A DNA stretch of 16,311 nucleotides from Glaesserella sp041817755 (lineage in GTDB: Bacteria; Pseudomonadota; Gammaproteobacteria; Enterobacterales; Pasteurellaceae), in assembly GCF_041817755.1 (NCBI RefSeq), contig NZ_JBGYBX010000057.1, positions 1 to 16,311 on the forward strand, given 5' to 3'. Below are positions 7,916 through 14,097 of the stretch, in pieces. A program made the translations under genes and the position numbers. Position 1 is the first letter of the stretch. The number at the start of each line of letters is the position of its first letter. Under the pieces are notes generated by a model. The model ran no database searches, was not told where the DNA came from, and saw nothing but the letters and a program-made list of their open reading frames with translations.

Positions 7916-9183
7916 TCGCTTGTCTCGTCGGTCGGGTTATAGGTTAACGGAATCGGTTCTTCATTCAATATGGCTTCAATGACTTCTTTGGTTTGATTGT
8001 AGCGATCTAAATAACTCGGTGATTCGATTTCAATGTAAGGAACATTGTATTTTTCCAGTAATTTTTTCAACAGTTGCTGGAATCGTTGTCGCTGTTTTTG
8101 TGAACCGAGGCTGCGTAAACCGTCATCGACCCATTTCGTGTTGTTTGAAAGTAAGATCGTCACATCAAACGGATATTCTTTGATCATTGAATCTAAAAAC
8201 GGATGCGGTTTGCCTTCATATTGAATACAAAATGCTTGGGTTGTGATGTAATCCGTATCAATAATCGCCACTTTATGCGCGTGTCTCATCGCATAATCGA
8301 CATAACGTTTATGCCCTAACGCCATCAGCGGATAATCGGAATATTGCATCGCCTGCTCGTCTCCGCCGAGCTGCTCAAAGACGTATTCCCGCCCGTACTC
8401 CCAAGCGGATGTCGTATTAAAAACGTTAGCCAATTTGCTGACCAAAACGCTTTTACCGCTGCTTTCACCGCCTAAAATGGCAATGGTTTGGACGAAAAAC
8501 GGACGCACTTCCTTCGGAATAAAACGCCAGTATTGGAACGGATTATTTCGGATTTTAGTCGCCGACACGTTGAAGGAACTGCGCGTCGGATCGACCAGAT
8601 GTACCTCTAAATCAAGGTATTTTTCATAAGGTTCTTTATCTTGAACTTCGCTGCTGAATACAATGCTTGGTTGAATGTTTTTTTCGGCAAACAGGCTTTT
8701 TACCCGATCCGCCCAACCTGCCCAGCCGTTCGGGTAGCTCGGGATACCGTCTTCAACCAAGTGATGGATTAAGATCTGTTTCTGTTGATATTTGAATATT
8801 TGCTGCATCCAGCGGAGGCGATCTTCGTTGGTCGGCATGTGCTTCATTTTACTGTCGTTAAACAGTTGTAAGTCACGTTCGGTATCGGTACAAACAATAA
8901 CATGCAAGATATCGACTTTACTGAACGCCTCATAGATCATGTTGATATGACCGGTATGAACGGGATAAAACTTACCGAAAATCACACCGATACGCTGATT
9001 CGGCTCTTCGACAATGCCTAATACTCGATGCAGTGCTTTAAGTTTGGTCGCACTCGGGTTTTTAATTTTGCCCGTCACCAGCTGATTGAAATAGGCTCGG
9101 GTGACACCGGCTTGTTCGCATACATCATTCACTTTCAGTTTAAGCTGTTTGCGTTTTTGTTGAAGATAAGCAAAGTCTGTCAT
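7912..9183 (-). CDS. nadR: NadR: NMN adenylyltransferase / ribosylnicotinamide kinase with N-terminal HTH
   Basis: Trifunctional-type NAD salvage protein of 423 residues. Residues about 5-56 form an XRE-like helix-turn-helix (VNDVCEQAGVTRAYFNQLVT, 18-37). An NMN adenylyltransferase domain follows, with the nucleotide-binding GKFYPVHTGH (70-79) and the SATKIR motif (207-212). The C-terminal P-loop kinase has Walker A GGESSGKS (238-245) and an acidic IIDTD segment (307-311). The kinase phosphorylates nicotinamide riboside to NMN, which the middle domain adenylates to NAD; this is the key intracellular salvage route in Pasteurellaceae. In enterobacteria the HTH represses NAD biosynthesis genes. 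The ATG at 9183 has GAGGA seven bases upstream. It is the first gene of a two-gene operon with the overlapping phosphoesterase, behind a good promoter at 9210-9238. Confidence 0.95.
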   Translation of the reverse strand: MTDFAYLQQKRKQLKLKVNDVCEQAGVTRAYFNQLVTGKIKNPSATKLKALHRVLGIVEEPNQRIGVIFGKFYPVHTGHINMIYEAFSKVDILHVIVCTDTERDLQLFNDSKMKHMPTNEDRLRWMQQIFKYQQKQILIHHLVEDGIPSYPNGWAGWADRVKSLFAEKNIQPSIVFSSEVQDKEPYEKYLDLEVHLVDPTRSSFNVSATKIRNNPFQYWRFIPKEVRPFFVQTIAILGGESSGKSVLVSKLANVFNTTSAWEYGREYVFEQLGGDEQAMQYSDYPLMALGHKRYVDYAMRHAHKVAIIDTDYITTQAFCIQYEGKPHPFLDSMIKEYPFDVTILLSNNTKWVDDGLRSLGSQKQRQRFQQLLKKLLEKYNVPYIEIESPSYLDRYNQTKEVIEAILNEEPIPLTYNPTDETSE

Positions 9184-9209
9184 AAATTCGTCCTCACAAT
9201 GATTGAGAG

Positions 9210-9238
9210 ATAATAGGCGAATTCATGAATTTTGTCAT
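9210..9238 (-). promoter_or_regulatory. nadR promoter
   Basis: On the minus strand, ATGACA (9238-9233) and TATTAT (9215-9210) are separated by exactly 17 bases; each differs from the sigma-70 consensus by one base. The -10 lies 26 bases before the nadR ATG. Confidence 0.7.
9220..9231. promoter_or_regulatory. Candidate operator in the nadR promoter spacer
   Basis: Perfect 12-bp palindrome AATTCATGAATT placed between the -35 and -10 boxes of nadR. A repressor bound here would block polymerase. NadR itself carries an XRE-type HTH, so autoregulation is an inference; the enterobacterial NadR box (TGTTTA-N6-TAAACA) is not seen. Confidence 0.4.
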
Positions 9239-9263
9239 TGCTTTCTTCGATAAAAATGTATAG

Positions 9264-9272
9264 TCAAGCGGT
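9264..9272 (+). repeat. Uptake-signal variant (one mismatch)
   Basis: TCAAGCGGT followed by C and an AT-rich stretch including TTTTGCAAAATT (9289-9300). It differs from the exact core only at the first base. It lies between nadR and the ferredoxin gene. Confidence 0.65.
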
Positions 9273-9319
9273 CCGTTTGAGCAGAAATTTTGCAAAATTG
9301 TGTATAAAGACTTTCTACT

Positions 9320-9351
9320 TTTGAGGGGAAAGGTATAATCGCCGCCTCAAA
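9320..9351 (+). promoter_or_regulatory. Ferredoxin gene -10 box framed by an inverted repeat
   Basis: A consensus TATAAT (9334-9339) lies 38 bases before the yfhL ATG, with a poor -35. TTTGAGG (9320-9326) and CCTCAAA (9345-9351) form an inverted repeat around it, the right arm covering the expected transcription start. This could be an operator. Confidence 0.5.
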
Positions 9352-9377
9352 TAAACAAAGGTGTTTTTTAGGAATTT

Positions 9378-9638
9378 ATGGCGTTATTGATTACCCACAA
9401 ATGTACGAATTGTGATATGTGCGAACCGGAATGTCCGAATCAGGCGATTTCCATGGGGGAGGACATTTATGTGATTGATCCGGATTTGTGTACGGAGTGC
9501 GTAGGACATTATGAAACACCGACTTGTCAAAAAGTATGCCCAATCAATAATTGCATTATTACCGATCCGGATCATATTGAAAGCAACGAACAGCTGTGGG
9601 AACGGTTTGTCTTGATTCACCATGCCGACGAGGTGTAA
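9378..9638 (+). CDS. yfhL: YfhL-type 2[4Fe-4S] ferredoxin
   Basis: Small (86 residues) cytoplasmic electron carrier of the bacterial ferredoxin family related to the Allochromatium vinosum type. Cluster I ligands are C9, C12, C15 and C19 (CTNCDMCEPECP). The second set is C38, C41, C50 and C54, with the eight-residue insertion between the second and third ligands that marks this subfamily, plus an extra C59. The short C-terminal helix (ESNEQLWERF) also fits. The ATG at 9378 has AGGA four bases upstream. In E. coli YfhL has been linked to tRNA wobble-uridine hydroxylation by TrhP; I recall this from literature and nothing here shows the partner. It appears monocistronic, converging on rph across a shared terminator. 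Confidence 0.92.
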   Translation: MALLITHKCTNCDMCEPECPNQAISMGEDIYVIDPDLCTECVGHYETPTCQKVCPINNCIITDPDHIESNEQLWERFVLIHHADEV

Positions 9639-9651
9639 GACATGAAATCAT

Positions 9652-9676
9652 AAAGGGCGTATGTGATACGCCCTTT
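9652..9676. terminator. Terminator between convergent yfhL and rph
   Basis: Perfect 11-bp stem AAAGGGCGTAT/ATACGCCCTTT with a GTG loop. The flanking A/T-runs are short, but its position 13 bases after the yfhL stop and 6 bases beyond the rph stop suggests use in both directions. Confidence 0.8.
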
Positions 9677-9682
9677 GTCGTC

Positions 9683-10405
9683 TTAATCGGCGGTTGCCAA
9701 CGCTTCGCGCTGTGCGGCAATTAATTGACGAATACCGTGATCGGCCAAGCCGAGTAAATTCAATAATTCGGAGTGGGTAAACGGCTCGCCTTCCGCCGTG
9801 CCTTGTACTTCAACCAACTTACCGCTGTCGACCATCACGACGTTCATATCCGTTTCTGCCGCAGAGTCTTCGACATATTCCAAATCGCATATGGCTTCAC
9901 CGTCGACGATGCCGACGGAAATAGCAGCAACCAATCCTTTCAGCGGATTTTCTTTCAGTACGCCGTCAGCCAATAATTTATTGACGGCATCATGTACGGC
10001 AACGCAAGCACCGGTAATCGCCGCAGTACGTGTGCCGCCGTCGGCTTGAATCACATCACAATCCACAGTAATCGTCCGTTCGCCAAGCACTTTTAAATCA
10101 ACTATCGCACGTAAAGAGCGGGCGATTAAACGCTGAATTTCCATCGTACGACCGCTTTGTTTGCCTTTTGCCGCTTCACGTTGCATACGACTGTGCGTTG
10201 AGCGGGGAAGCATACCGTATTCCGCCGTGACCCAACCTTGTTGTTGACCTTTTAAGAAACGCGGAACCGTTTCTTCCACCGTAGCGTTACATAACACTTT
10301 GGTTTCACCGAACTCGATTAACACGGAACCTTCGGCATAGCGAGTGTAATGTCGGGTGATTTTAATCGGTCGGATTTGATTGTCTAAACGGTTATTCGGG
10401 CGCAT
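9683..10405 (-). CDS. rph: Ribonuclease PH
   Basis: Phosphorolytic 3'-5' exoribonuclease that trims tRNA and other RNA 3' ends, normally as a hexameric ring. The 240-residue protein is full length and intact, with all the main functional residues: R86 (SGRTME), the phosphate-binding GTRT (124-127) and the acidic catalytic pair D180 and D186 (EDSAAETD). The start is ATG 10405, preceded by a strong AGGAGGA ribosome-binding site; an in-frame TTG at 10426 lies upstream of that site and is unlikely to be used. It is divergent from yicC, the same neighbourhood as in many gammaproteobacteria, although no pyrE follows. It does not show the frameshift known in E. coli K-12. Confidence 0.96.
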   Translation of the reverse strand: MRPNNRLDNQIRPIKITRHYTRYAEGSVLIEFGETKVLCNATVEETVPRFLKGQQQGWVTAEYGMLPRSTHSRMQREAAKGKQSGRTMEIQRLIARSLRAIVDLKVLGERTITVDCDVIQADGGTRTAAITGACVAVHDAVNKLLADGVLKENPLKGLVAAISVGIVDGEAICDLEYVEDSAAETDMNVVMVDSGKLVEVQGTAEGEPFTHSELLNLLGLADHGIRQLIAAQREALATAD

Positions 10406-10496
10406 ATTTCTTCCTCCTGTCTGCAAAAATTTCCCCTATTCTAGCAGAATACCAAGTACAATATGCCAAATTTTGTAACAAAGAGAAAAGAGTACA

Positions 10497-11360
10497 ATGA
10501 TTTACAGTATGACCGCTTTCGCCCACCTTGAGCTTAAAAAAGAGTGGGGTAACGCCGTATGGGAAATCCGTTCGGTGAATCAACGTTTTTTAGAAACCTA
10601 TTTCCGTCTGCCTGAAGCCTTTCGCAATTTGGAAATGACCTTGCGTGAACGTCTGCGTACAGCATTAACCCGTGGTAAAGTCGAGTGTAGTTTACGCATT
10701 GAATTAAATGCTAATCAAAACAATGGGTTAACCTTAAATCAAGAGTATGCCAAACAGGTGATTAGCTCATTACAATGGCTAAAAGAAACGGCTCAAGAAG
10801 GCGAAATTAACTTAGTGGATATTCTGCGTTTCCCCGGTGTTGTCGATAACCAAAATCAAGATCTCGACCAGATCAGCCAAGATTTATTAGAAGGGTTTGA
10901 GCAGATCCTTGCAGAATTTATCGCAATGCGTGGACGTGAAGGGGCAAATTTACAAGCCTTAATTCAACAACGTTTAGATGCGATTGCCACAGAAGCAACA
11001 AAAGTACAAACTCAGATGCCTAGCGTTTTACAATGGCAAAAAGACCGCTTGCAACAGCGTTTTGATGAACTGAACTTGCAACTTGATCCGCAACGTTTAG
11101 AGCAAGAAATGGTACTACTCGCTCAAAAAGTCGATGTGGCGGAAGAGTTAGACCGCTTACAGCTACACGTCAAAGAAACCACATCTATTTTGAAAAAAGG
11201 CGGTGCGGTTGGGCGTAAATTAGACTTTATGATGCAAGAGCTAAATCGTGAAGCGAATACGCTCGCCTCAAAATCCATCAACGCCGATGTCACTAATTCT
11301 GCCGTTGAGCTGAAAGTGTTAATTGAACAGATGCGTGAGCAAATTCAAAATTTGGAGTAG
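10497..11360 (+). CDS. yicC: YicC/YloC family endoribonuclease
   Basis: A 287-residue YicC homologue. The N-terminus (MIYSMTAFAHLE, near E. coli MIRSMTAYAR), the RSVNQRFLE block (25-33) and the C-terminal signature GRKLDFMMQELNREANTLASK (last third) are diagnostic. Family members have been reported as endoribonucleases; in E. coli YicC influences RyhB turnover with PNPase. The middle is rich in predicted helix. Only weak purine-rich sequence precedes the ATG. It is the first gene of a compact operon: the murB ribosome-binding site lies inside its last codons and only three bases separate the two genes. Proline codons are few and only one of four is CCG. A TACAAT at 10457-10462 is a possible -10. 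Confidence 0.93.
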   Translation: MIYSMTAFAHLELKKEWGNAVWEIRSVNQRFLETYFRLPEAFRNLEMTLRERLRTALTRGKVECSLRIELNANQNNGLTLNQEYAKQVISSLQWLKETAQEGEINLVDILRFPGVVDNQNQDLDQISQDLLEGFEQILAEFIAMRGREGANLQALIQQRLDAIATEATKVQTQMPSVLQWQKDRLQQRFDELNLQLDPQRLEQEMVLLAQKVDVAEELDRLQLHVKETTSILKKGGAVGRKLDFMMQELNREANTLASKSINADVTNSAVELKVLIEQMREQIQNLE

Positions 11361-11363
11361 TCA

Positions 11364-12392
11364 ATGAGTCAGACATTAACCCCATTTCATACCTTTCATT
11401 TGCCCGCAAAAGCGTCGGTCATTATTGAGTTCAACAGCGTTGAACAACTATTAACCGAATGGCAAAAAGCCGATCAAGCACAGCAACCGATTTTGTTGCT
11501 AGGGCAAGGCTCTAATGTGCTGTTTTTAGACGATTTTGACGGCACAGTATTAGTCAATAAGCTCAAAGGGATTGAGCATCGTCAAGATGATCATTTTCAT
11601 TATTTACAGGTCGCTGGCGGTGAAAATTGGCACGAGTTGGTGCAATGGACGTTGAGACAAGGGATTGGCGGGCTTGAAAATCTGGCGTTAATTCCTGGTG
11701 TTGCTGGTTCTGCACCGATTCAAAATATCGGGGCTTACGGGGTGGAATTTGAACGTGTTTGCGATTATGTCGATGTACTAAATCTTAAAACGGGTGAGCT
11801 GTTCCGTTTAACGAAAAACGAGTGTGAGTTTGGCTATCGTGAAAGTGTATTCAAACATCAATATCGTGAGCATTATGCGATTGTTGCTGTCGGTTTGAAG
11901 TTGGCAAAGGTGTGGCAACCTGTTTTAAATTATGGTTCTCTGGCTCAATTTGATCCAAAAACAGTGACACCACAGCAAGTGTTTGATGAAGTTTGTGCCG
12001 TACGTCGTGCGAAATTGCCGAATCCAGATGAGTTTGGTAATGCGGGCAGTTTCTTTAAAAATCCCGTAGTGGAATTTGCAAAATTTCAACAGATTCAGAC
12101 CGCTTACCTGACTATCCCACACTATCCGCAAGCGGATGGTTCGGTCAAATTACCTGCGGGTTGGTTGATTGATCAAGCGAATTTAAAAGGTTTCCAAATT
12201 GGTGGAGCGGCAGTCCATACCCAACAAGCGTTGGTGTTGATTAATAAAGCGAATGCCACTGGGGCTGATGTTGTGGCACTTGCCAAAGAAGTCCGTCGTC
12301 AAGTCCGTGAAAAATTTGGCGTTGAATTACATCCTGAAGTACGTTTTATGGGACGACAGGGCGAAGTGGATAGTGAATTGGTGACAAGGTAA
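11364..12392 (+). CDS. murB: UDP-N-acetylenolpyruvoylglucosamine reductase
   Basis: Cytoplasmic FAD enzyme of peptidoglycan precursor synthesis; it reduces UDP-GlcNAc-enolpyruvate to UDP-MurNAc with NADPH. The 342-residue protein is a type I MurB. It has the FAD-binding GQGSN (47-51) and IPGVAGSAPIQNIGAYG (110-126), the active-site FGYRESVFK with R159, the proton donor S229 in NAGSFFKNP, and E325 in LHPEVRF; numbering matches the E. coli enzyme. The start has GGAG six bases upstream, overlapping the end of yicC. birA follows at once, a pairing (murB-birA) also found in E. coli. Proline codons are unusually poor in CCG (4 of 15). Confidence 0.97.
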   Translation: MSQTLTPFHTFHLPAKASVIIEFNSVEQLLTEWQKADQAQQPILLLGQGSNVLFLDDFDGTVLVNKLKGIEHRQDDHFHYLQVAGGENWHELVQWTLRQGIGGLENLALIPGVAGSAPIQNIGAYGVEFERVCDYVDVLNLKTGELFRLTKNECEFGYRESVFKHQYREHYAIVAVGLKLAKVWQPVLNYGSLAQFDPKTVTPQQVFDEVCAVRRAKLPNPDEFGNAGSFFKNPVVEFAKFQQIQTAYLTIPHYPQADGSVKLPAGWLIDQANLKGFQIGGAAVHTQQALVLINKANATGADVVALAKEVRRQVREKFGVELHPEVRFMGRQGEVDSELVTR

Positions 12393-12398
12393 TTGGCA

Positions 12399-13160
12399 AT
12401 GGGACTTGATCAACATTTAATTACATCGGCATTAGCGCAAGGGCAAGCTCTTGTATTTAAAAAGATTGATTCCACCAACGAATATCTGCTGACGCACTAT
12501 AAAACCTTGCCGTCAGGCTCGCTTTGTGTCGCTGAGTCCCAAACGGCAGGGCGGGGCAGACGTGGACGGCAATGGTATTCCCCAGAAAGCCAGAACGTTT
12601 ATTTCTCCATGTTGTGGCATTATCCTTCATTGGAAATTCCACAGCTTTCGTCGTTAAGTTTGGTGGTATCGGTATTAATCGCCGAGACCTTCCAAGCACT
12701 GAATGTACCACATATTCAAATTAAATGGCCCAATGATATTTACTATCAAGGTAAAAAAATGGGAGGCATTTTAATTGAAAGTCGTGTCGATAAAACAGGA
12801 ATTTACCTTGTGATCGGCATCGGTTTGAATTTAGGAATGAACAATGTCGATGAAAATGTGGTCACGCAGGCTTGGAGCGATCTGTCTGAACATCAGATAG
12901 ATCGTTCCCAATTGGTTGCTGAACTGGCAAAACGTTTACAAAATGCCTTAGCGACTTACCCACAAACTACCTTTGAACCCTATGCGGAACGTTGGCAACA
13001 GTTTGATATTTTCCGTCATCAAGCGGTCAGATTAATCACTGAAAATGAAGAAATTCATGGGATCTCCCTTGGAATTAATGAAGAAGGGGAATTGATTTTG
13101 CAACAAGGGGAAATTATCCGCCGTTTTGCGATGGGTGAAATTTCGTTGAGGGCGGAATAA
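12399..13160 (+). CDS. birA: Biotin-protein ligase without DNA-binding domain
   Basis: Attaches biotin to the acetyl-CoA carboxylase carrier protein via biotinoyl-AMP. From ATG 12399 the protein has 253 residues with the ligase core: the biotin/AMP loop GRGRRGRQW (51-59), KWPNDIY (109-115) and GGILIE (122-127), plus the small C-terminal beta domain. It lacks the N-terminal winged helix of E. coli BirA (about 320 residues), so it should be a monofunctional ligase without biotin operon repression. An in-frame TTG at 12393 abuts the murB stop; the AAGG at 12386-12389 fits the ATG better. It is the last gene of the yicC-murB-birA operon, and an uptake signal begins at the last base of its stop codon. 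CCG is used for 1 of 8 prolines. Confidence 0.94.
   Translation: MGLDQHLITSALAQGQALVFKKIDSTNEYLLTHYKTLPSGSLCVAESQTAGRGRRGRQWYSPESQNVYFSMLWHYPSLEIPQLSSLSLVVSVLIAETFQALNVPHIQIKWPNDIYYQGKKMGGILIESRVDKTGIYLVIGIGLNLGMNNVDENVVTQAWSDLSEHQIDRSQLVAELAKRLQNALATYPQTTFEPYAERWQQFDIFRHQAVRLITENEEIHGISLGINEEGELILQQGEIIRRFAMGEISLRAE
13019..13027 (+). repeat. Uptake-signal variant inside birA (one mismatch)
   Basis: TCAAGCGGT plus C within the birA coding sequence, differing from the core at the first base. Confidence 0.55.
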
Positions 13161-13168
13161 CAAGCGGT
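13160..13168 (+). repeat. DNA uptake signal sequence (Apl type)
   Basis: Exact ACAAGCGGT core followed by C; its first base is the last base of the birA TAA stop codon. A T-rich tail with TTTTTTTGCAAA follows (13182-13193). Confidence 0.88.
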
Positions 13169-13211
13169 CTGATTCGCCGATTTTTTTGCAAATGATTGGA
13201 TGGCGAACGTA

Positions 13212-13245
13212 AAAAAAGCTAAGTTCCGAGGAGCTTAGCTTTTTT
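13212..13245. terminator. Bidirectional terminator between birA and the peroxiredoxin gene
   Basis: Stem GCTAAG/CTTAGC (13218-13223, 13234-13239) with further inner pairing, preceded by an A-run and followed by a T-run. It serves both convergent transcripts. Confidence 0.9.
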
Positions 13246-13273
13246 GATTCGACTATTCGATTAGGCGAACGGA

Positions 13274-14005
13274 TTACTCAAAGTACGCTTGTAAATCGTC
13301 GCTGCCACCGATGTGTTTACCGCCGATGAATACTTGCGGAACCGTCATACGACCGGTAATTGCACGTAGTGAGGTGGTGCTTGCATCACGACCTAAAACG
13401 ATTTCTTCATATTGGAAGCCTTTCACTTCTAATAATGCTTTCGCTTTTGCACAGAACGGGCAGCCCGGTTTGGTGATAATAGACACGGACGGTTTTGCGG
13501 TCCAGTTCGGGTTTAAGTATTTGATCATGGTATCGGCATCAGAGACTTTGAACGGGTCACCCGGTTCTTCCGGCTCGATGAACATTTTTTCAACTACGCC
13601 GTTTTTCACGTACATAGAATAACGCCATGAGCGTTTGCCAAAACCTAAATCTTCTTTACCGACAAGCATACCCATACCTTCGGTAAATTCGCCGTTACCG
13701 TCCGGAATTACGGTGACGTTGTCGGATTCTTGATCCGCTTTCCATGCATTCATCACGAATGTGTCGTTGACCGACATACAAACGATTTCATCTACGCCTA
13801 ATGCGTAGAATTCTTTTGCCAATTCGTTGTAACGCGGTAAGTGGGTAGAAGAACACGTCGGTGTAAAGGCTCCCGGTAAAGAGAACACGATTACGTTTTT
13901 ATTGTTGAATAGTTCGTCCGTCGTTACATCGACCCATGCGTCACCTTGACGGGTTTTGAAGGTTACGTTTGGTACTTTTTGTCCGGTCATATCTTTTAAA
14001 GCCAT
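13274..14005 (-). CDS. Hybrid peroxiredoxin 5-glutaredoxin
   Basis: Fusion enzyme (PGdx / hybrid Prx5 type) that reduces hydrogen peroxide and alkyl hydroperoxides using glutathione through its own glutaredoxin domain. The 243-residue protein starts with a Prx5 domain (about 4-165) carrying the peroxidatic cysteine C51 in PGAFTPTCSSTH. A glutaredoxin domain follows (about 172-243) with the CPFC active site (182-185), the TVPQVFIGG cis-proline segment (221-229) and GGSDDL (233-238). No signal peptide is seen, so it is cytoplasmic. The ATG at 14005 has AGGAG seven bases upstream. It is divergent from oxyR, with a likely OxyR core operator between; the same pair is known in Haemophilus. Induction by peroxide through OxyR is the natural inference. 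Confidence 0.95.
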   Translation of the reverse strand: MALKDMTGQKVPNVTFKTRQGDAWVDVTTDELFNNKNVIVFSLPGAFTPTCSSTHLPRYNELAKEFYALGVDEIVCMSVNDTFVMNAWKADQESDNVTVIPDGNGEFTEGMGMLVGKEDLGFGKRSWRYSMYVKNGVVEKMFIEPEEPGDPFKVSDADTMIKYLNPNWTAKPSVSIITKPGCPFCAKAKALLEVKGFQYEEIVLGRDASTTSLRAITGRMTVPQVFIGGKHIGGSDDLQAYFE

Positions 14006-14040
14006 TTCTTTTCTCCTATGGGTGTTTTAAAAATTCGTAC

Positions 14041-14046
14041 ATTTTA
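14041..14046 (-). promoter_or_regulatory. Candidate -10 of the peroxiredoxin-glutaredoxin gene
   Basis: TAAAAT on the minus strand, 35 bases before the ATG, with no good -35 at 17 bp. A poor -35 is usual for OxyR-activated promoters. Confidence 0.45.
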
Positions 14047-14070
14047 CACCTAAATGTGACATAATTCCGC

Positions 14071-14085
14071 CTATTAAATTAATAG
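14071..14085. promoter_or_regulatory. Core OxyR operator between peroxiredoxin gene and oxyR
   Basis: CTATTAAATTAATAG is a perfect CTAT-N7-ATAG dyad, the centre of the published OxyR consensus (four ATAG elements at 10-bp spacing). Outer elements match poorly. Its centre lies about 44 bases upstream of the inferred peroxiredoxin transcription start, a typical activating position. It also overlaps the likely oxyR start region, which would fit autorepression. Confidence 0.6.
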
Positions 14086-14097
14086 AGGGGGAAACTC

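Noticed and set aside
9184..9262. Enterobacterial NadR box upstream of nadR
   Set aside because: No TGTTTA-N6-TAAACA pattern found; the palindrome present is different.
10406..10426. TTG start of rph seven codons upstream
   Set aside because: The AGGAGGA ribosome-binding site lies between it and ATG 10405, and the family begins with MRPNNR.
12393..12398. TTG start of birA abutting the murB stop
   Set aside because: Spacing from AAGG is too short (3 bases); ATG 12399 fits better, though the difference is only two residues.
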